Positions 41,835-43,699 of a DNA stretch of 43,699 nt are shown here, in pieces. The notes beneath the pieces were generated by a model. That model was not told the DNA's origin. It made no database searches and worked only from the letters and a program-made list of their open reading frames with translations. Positions within the stretch are counted from its first letter, which is position 1, and each line of letters starts with the position of its first letter. Source of the stretch: Nostoc desertorum CM1-VF14. GTDB lineage: Bacteria > Cyanobacteriota > Cyanobacteriia > Cyanobacteriales > Nostocaceae. A program made the position numbers and the translations under genes. The DNA is taken from assembly GCA_019359245.1 (NCBI GenBank), contig JAHHHR010000063.1, forward strand, positions 1 to 43,699, written 5' to 3'.

Positions 41835-42782
41835 TTAATAACCTGCTGTTTGATCTACGATGTTACGTAGAGGTTGACCTTGGCGATAACGTGTTAAATT
41901 ATCCAGGAACAAAGCCAGCGATCGCTCTTTAGTTCTAGGAGAATGACCAGAACAGTGGGGTGTAATAAAAACGTTGGGTAATAACCACAATGGGCTTTCT
42001 GCTGGTAGTGGTTCTGTAAATAGAGTATCTAAAGCAGCCCCGGCAATCTTACCTGCTTGTAATGCTTTTGTAAGTGCAGATTCATCCACAATTGCCCCAC
42101 GAGCAATATTAATTAAGTAAGCGTGAGAACGCATTAATTGGAATACTTCGCCATCAATCATACCCTTGGTTTCCCATGTCAATGGTGTAGCAACTACAAC
42201 ATAATCAGCTTCGCTTAGTAATGGTTTCCACTCATTAGCACCCACCACTTTTTCAAAATTAGGTAATGGTTGTGGGTGACGGCGACTGCCCAAAATACGC
42301 ATCCCAAAAGCTTTTGCGCGGACAGCAATTTCTTGTCCGATTTCACCAGCACCGATAATTAATAAAGTTTTATCTAACAATTCTTCAATTTGAAAACCTC
42401 TTTGCCAACGGTGTTGAGTATGCAGTTTTTGTAACCTTGGTAGTTGTTTGACATGGGACAACATATAGGCAATGACAAATTCGGCAATAGGGATAGCATG
42501 AACTCCCGCCCCATTAGTCAAAATAAGATTACGTTCAATATATTTTGGTGTAATAATGTGATTGACACCCGCATTTGGTGCATGATGCCAACGCAATTGC
42601 CGTGCAGATGTGAGAATTCGTTGCAAAGTTGTTGGCTTGAGGAGAAACCAGCTATAGTAAACTTCGGCATCTGTAGCATCACCATCTAAGTTGCCTTCGC
42701 TATCCACACGTACAACTACCACATCATCTGGTAATTTTGGTTCTAGTTCAGCCGCCACCTCTATTGGGATAATGAGTTTCAT
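41835..42782 (-). CDS. D-2-hydroxyacid dehydrogenase, NAD-binding
   Basis: 315 residues of the D-isomer-specific 2-hydroxyacid dehydrogenase family, reducing 2-oxo acids with NAD(P)H or the reverse. The Rossmann motif is GAGEIG (144-149); the catalytic Arg, Glu and His are in the usual places (INIARGAIVDE, and FITPHCSGHSP near the C-terminus). Length and start (MKLIIPIEVAAELEP) are normal. The substrate is unknown. It is separated from the cupin by the LLM relic. Confidence 0.88.
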   Translation of the reverse strand: MKLIIPIEVAAELEPKLPDDVVVVRVDSEGNLDGDATDAEVYYSWFLLKPTTLQRILTSARQLRWHHAPNAGVNHIITPKYIERNLILTNGAGVHAIPIAEFVIAYMLSHVKQLPRLQKLHTQHRWQRGFQIEELLDKTLLIIGAGEIGQEIAVRAKAFGMRILGSRRHPQPLPNFEKVVGANEWKPLLSEADYVVVATPLTWETKGMIDGEVFQLMRSHAYLINIARGAIVDESALTKALQAGKIAGAALDTLFTEPLPAESPLWLLPNVFITPHCSGHSPRTKERSLALFLDNLTRYRQGQPLRNIVDQTAGY

Positions 42783-42814
42783 CGTTGATAACTCCCTTAA
42801 TTATTTTTGTATTT

Positions 42815-42878
42815 ACGGACATCCAAAAATTAAACTACTTAATTGCACGGACATCCAAAAATTAAACTACTTAATTGC
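42815..42878. repeat. exact 32-bp tandem duplication
   Basis: Two perfect copies (42815-42846 and 42847-42878) of a 32-bp unit beginning ACGGACATCCAAAAATTAAA, upstream of the dehydrogenase gene. Identity suggests a recent event. Confidence 0.85.
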
Positions 42879-42906
42879 TGCGTCCAATACAACTGTCCGA
42901 TTTTTT

Positions 42907-42954
42907 CTCCCCCTGCTCCCCCTGCTCCCCCTGCTCCCCCTGCTCCCCCTGCTC
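42907..42954. repeat. 9-bp microsatellite, five copies
   Basis: CTCCCCCTG repeated five times exactly from 42907 to 42951 with a partial sixth. This type of simple repeat is prone to slippage. Confidence 0.85.
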
Positions 42955-42991
42955 ACCAAAGCGATTGATTATTTTTTTATTTGGAAGTCCC

Positions 42992-43585
42992 TTATGGCAC
43001 AATCCAATCATTTAATAGAAAATCTGATTTAGCTAATTTCTGCGACACTAAAAACTGCTTTGTGCCTTCTAAAAGTTGCCGTCCTTGCTTTGGTACAGTT
43101 TCTTTAGGAAATTGTTTGATAGGATAAGAAACTTTAACCACATTTAGGGGATATCCAGAAACTTCAGCATGAAATTTATAGTAAGCTTCTGAATTAGCCT
43201 GGATATCTTGCACCGCAGCCTGTTTAATTTGATTCCATTTTTGCGGTAAATTTGGATGTTTAGTGAGGAAAGCTTCTGTAGCCACAGCCACACTCGTTCC
43301 CCGTAAATCTGGATGGTTGATTGCTTCATCAATTACCATGTAGCCTTTAGCTTGCAAAAGTGGCCCCGCACTGGCGGCGGCAGCAATAGCAGCAACATCA
43401 CCTCGTTCTAAGGCTGCTTCTGCTTCGCTAGTCAGTAAATGAACCACAGTTACTTGTTCGGCAATACCATGTTTCTGTAGTAATCCGATTAAGTAGCGAT
43501 GCATATATGATCCTCTGGCTGTCGCTACTTTTTGTCCTTTGAGTTCTGCTATTGAACGAGGGCCATTTTCTTTCTGTACGTTCGC
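42992..43585 (-). pseudogene. ABC transporter substrate-binding protein (SsuA-like), 5' truncated
   Basis: The open frame (about 197 codons) carries the C-terminal two-thirds of an aliphatic-sulfonate/taurine-type binding protein: PRSIAELKGQKVATARGSYM, AALERGDVAAIAAAASAGPLLQ, and the helical end KQGRQLLEGTKQFLVSQKLA. The frame stays open beyond internal ATG 43504 but meets TGA at 43586-43588, so no proper start or signal peptide is present. The 114 bp up to the window edge do not restore it. It is a decayed gene or one with a frameshift. Confidence 0.65.
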
Positions 43586-43699
43586 TCATTTTTAAAGGGT
43601 GAGAGGAATTAATGCCAGACTGGGTAAGGAAACAATAGGATTATGGATCTGCTAAAACCTCTCCCGTGTATTACTTGGCAAAAGATGGATGAGCTTAAC

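Noticed and set aside
1..43699. tRNA, rRNA or complete insertion sequences
   Set aside because: I found no cloverleaf-like segment ending in a typical T-arm, no rRNA sequence and no transposase ORF in the window.

Overview
The window comes from a filamentous, heterocyst-forming cyanobacterium of the Nostoc/Anabaena type. The evidence is the many HIP1 octamers (GCGATCGC), the heptamer-based short tandem repeats, several dispersed Nostoc-type palindromic repeats, and a gene set tied to heterocyst nitrogen fixation. I identified it from sequence features and remembered gene families only; no database search was possible.

Layout, left to right. (1) 1-2.1 kb: two neighbouring genes cut down to their N-terminal parts (HAD hydrolase, ROK kinase), a small acidic hypothetical gene and a Mut7-C RNase-domain protein. 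(2) 2.1-4.3 kb: a doubtful ORF and a sucrase/ferredoxin-like (thioredoxin-fold) protein. (3) 4.3-13.4 kb: a nitrogen-fixation/heterocyst block. It holds patB/cnfR (ferredoxin plus HTH regulator) on the minus strand, then on the plus strand fdxB (nif-type 2[4Fe-4S] ferredoxin), coxB-coxA-coxC (aa3-type terminal oxidase, matching the heterocyst-specific cox2 locus of Anabaena 7120, where patB is also close by), a TPR-like small protein, a 56-residue unlisted small gene, a cysteine-dioxygenase-like cupin and a nitrogenase-associated ArsC/Spx-like protein. (4) 13.5-20.1 kb: a giant Ser/Thr kinase-ATPase-GAF-histidine kinase hybrid and, convergent to it, cysK. (5) 21.1-25.4 kb: a run of small unknown genes around an LLM flavin monooxygenase. 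(6) 25.7-27.3 kb: an alpha-amylase-family protein whose catalytic nucleophile is replaced. (7) 27.5-38.3 kb: the complete extended hydrogenase-maturation cluster on the minus strand, in transcription order TPR protein, two small membrane proteins, NifU/Rieske fusion, NHL-repeat protein, hypF, hypC, hypD, hypE, hypA, hypB. (8) 39.0 kb: a 20-codon 5' remnant of hupS (uptake [NiFe]-hydrogenase small subunit), divergent from the hyp cluster and ending abruptly in a stop. (9) 39.4-43.7 kb: an organosulfur-type cluster (acyl-CoA-dehydrogenase-like flavoprotein, cupin, D-2-hydroxyacid dehydrogenase, truncated ABC substrate-binding protein).

How they fit together. PatB/CnfR, FdxB, the oxidase and the nitrogenase-associated proteins serve a micro-oxic nitrogen-fixing cell: the oxidase consumes O2, ferredoxin supplies electrons, and the regulator senses the redox state. 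The Hyp and accessory proteins build [NiFe] hydrogenase. The most notable observation is that the hydrogenase structural gene they sit beside is broken after 20 codons, either by a deletion or by a developmentally excised interruption element whose other end lies outside the window. Other points worth attention are 21-bp phased repeat arrays placed inside two operons, a palindromic element that supplies the C-terminus and stop of coxB, and a probable GH13 pseudoenzyme.
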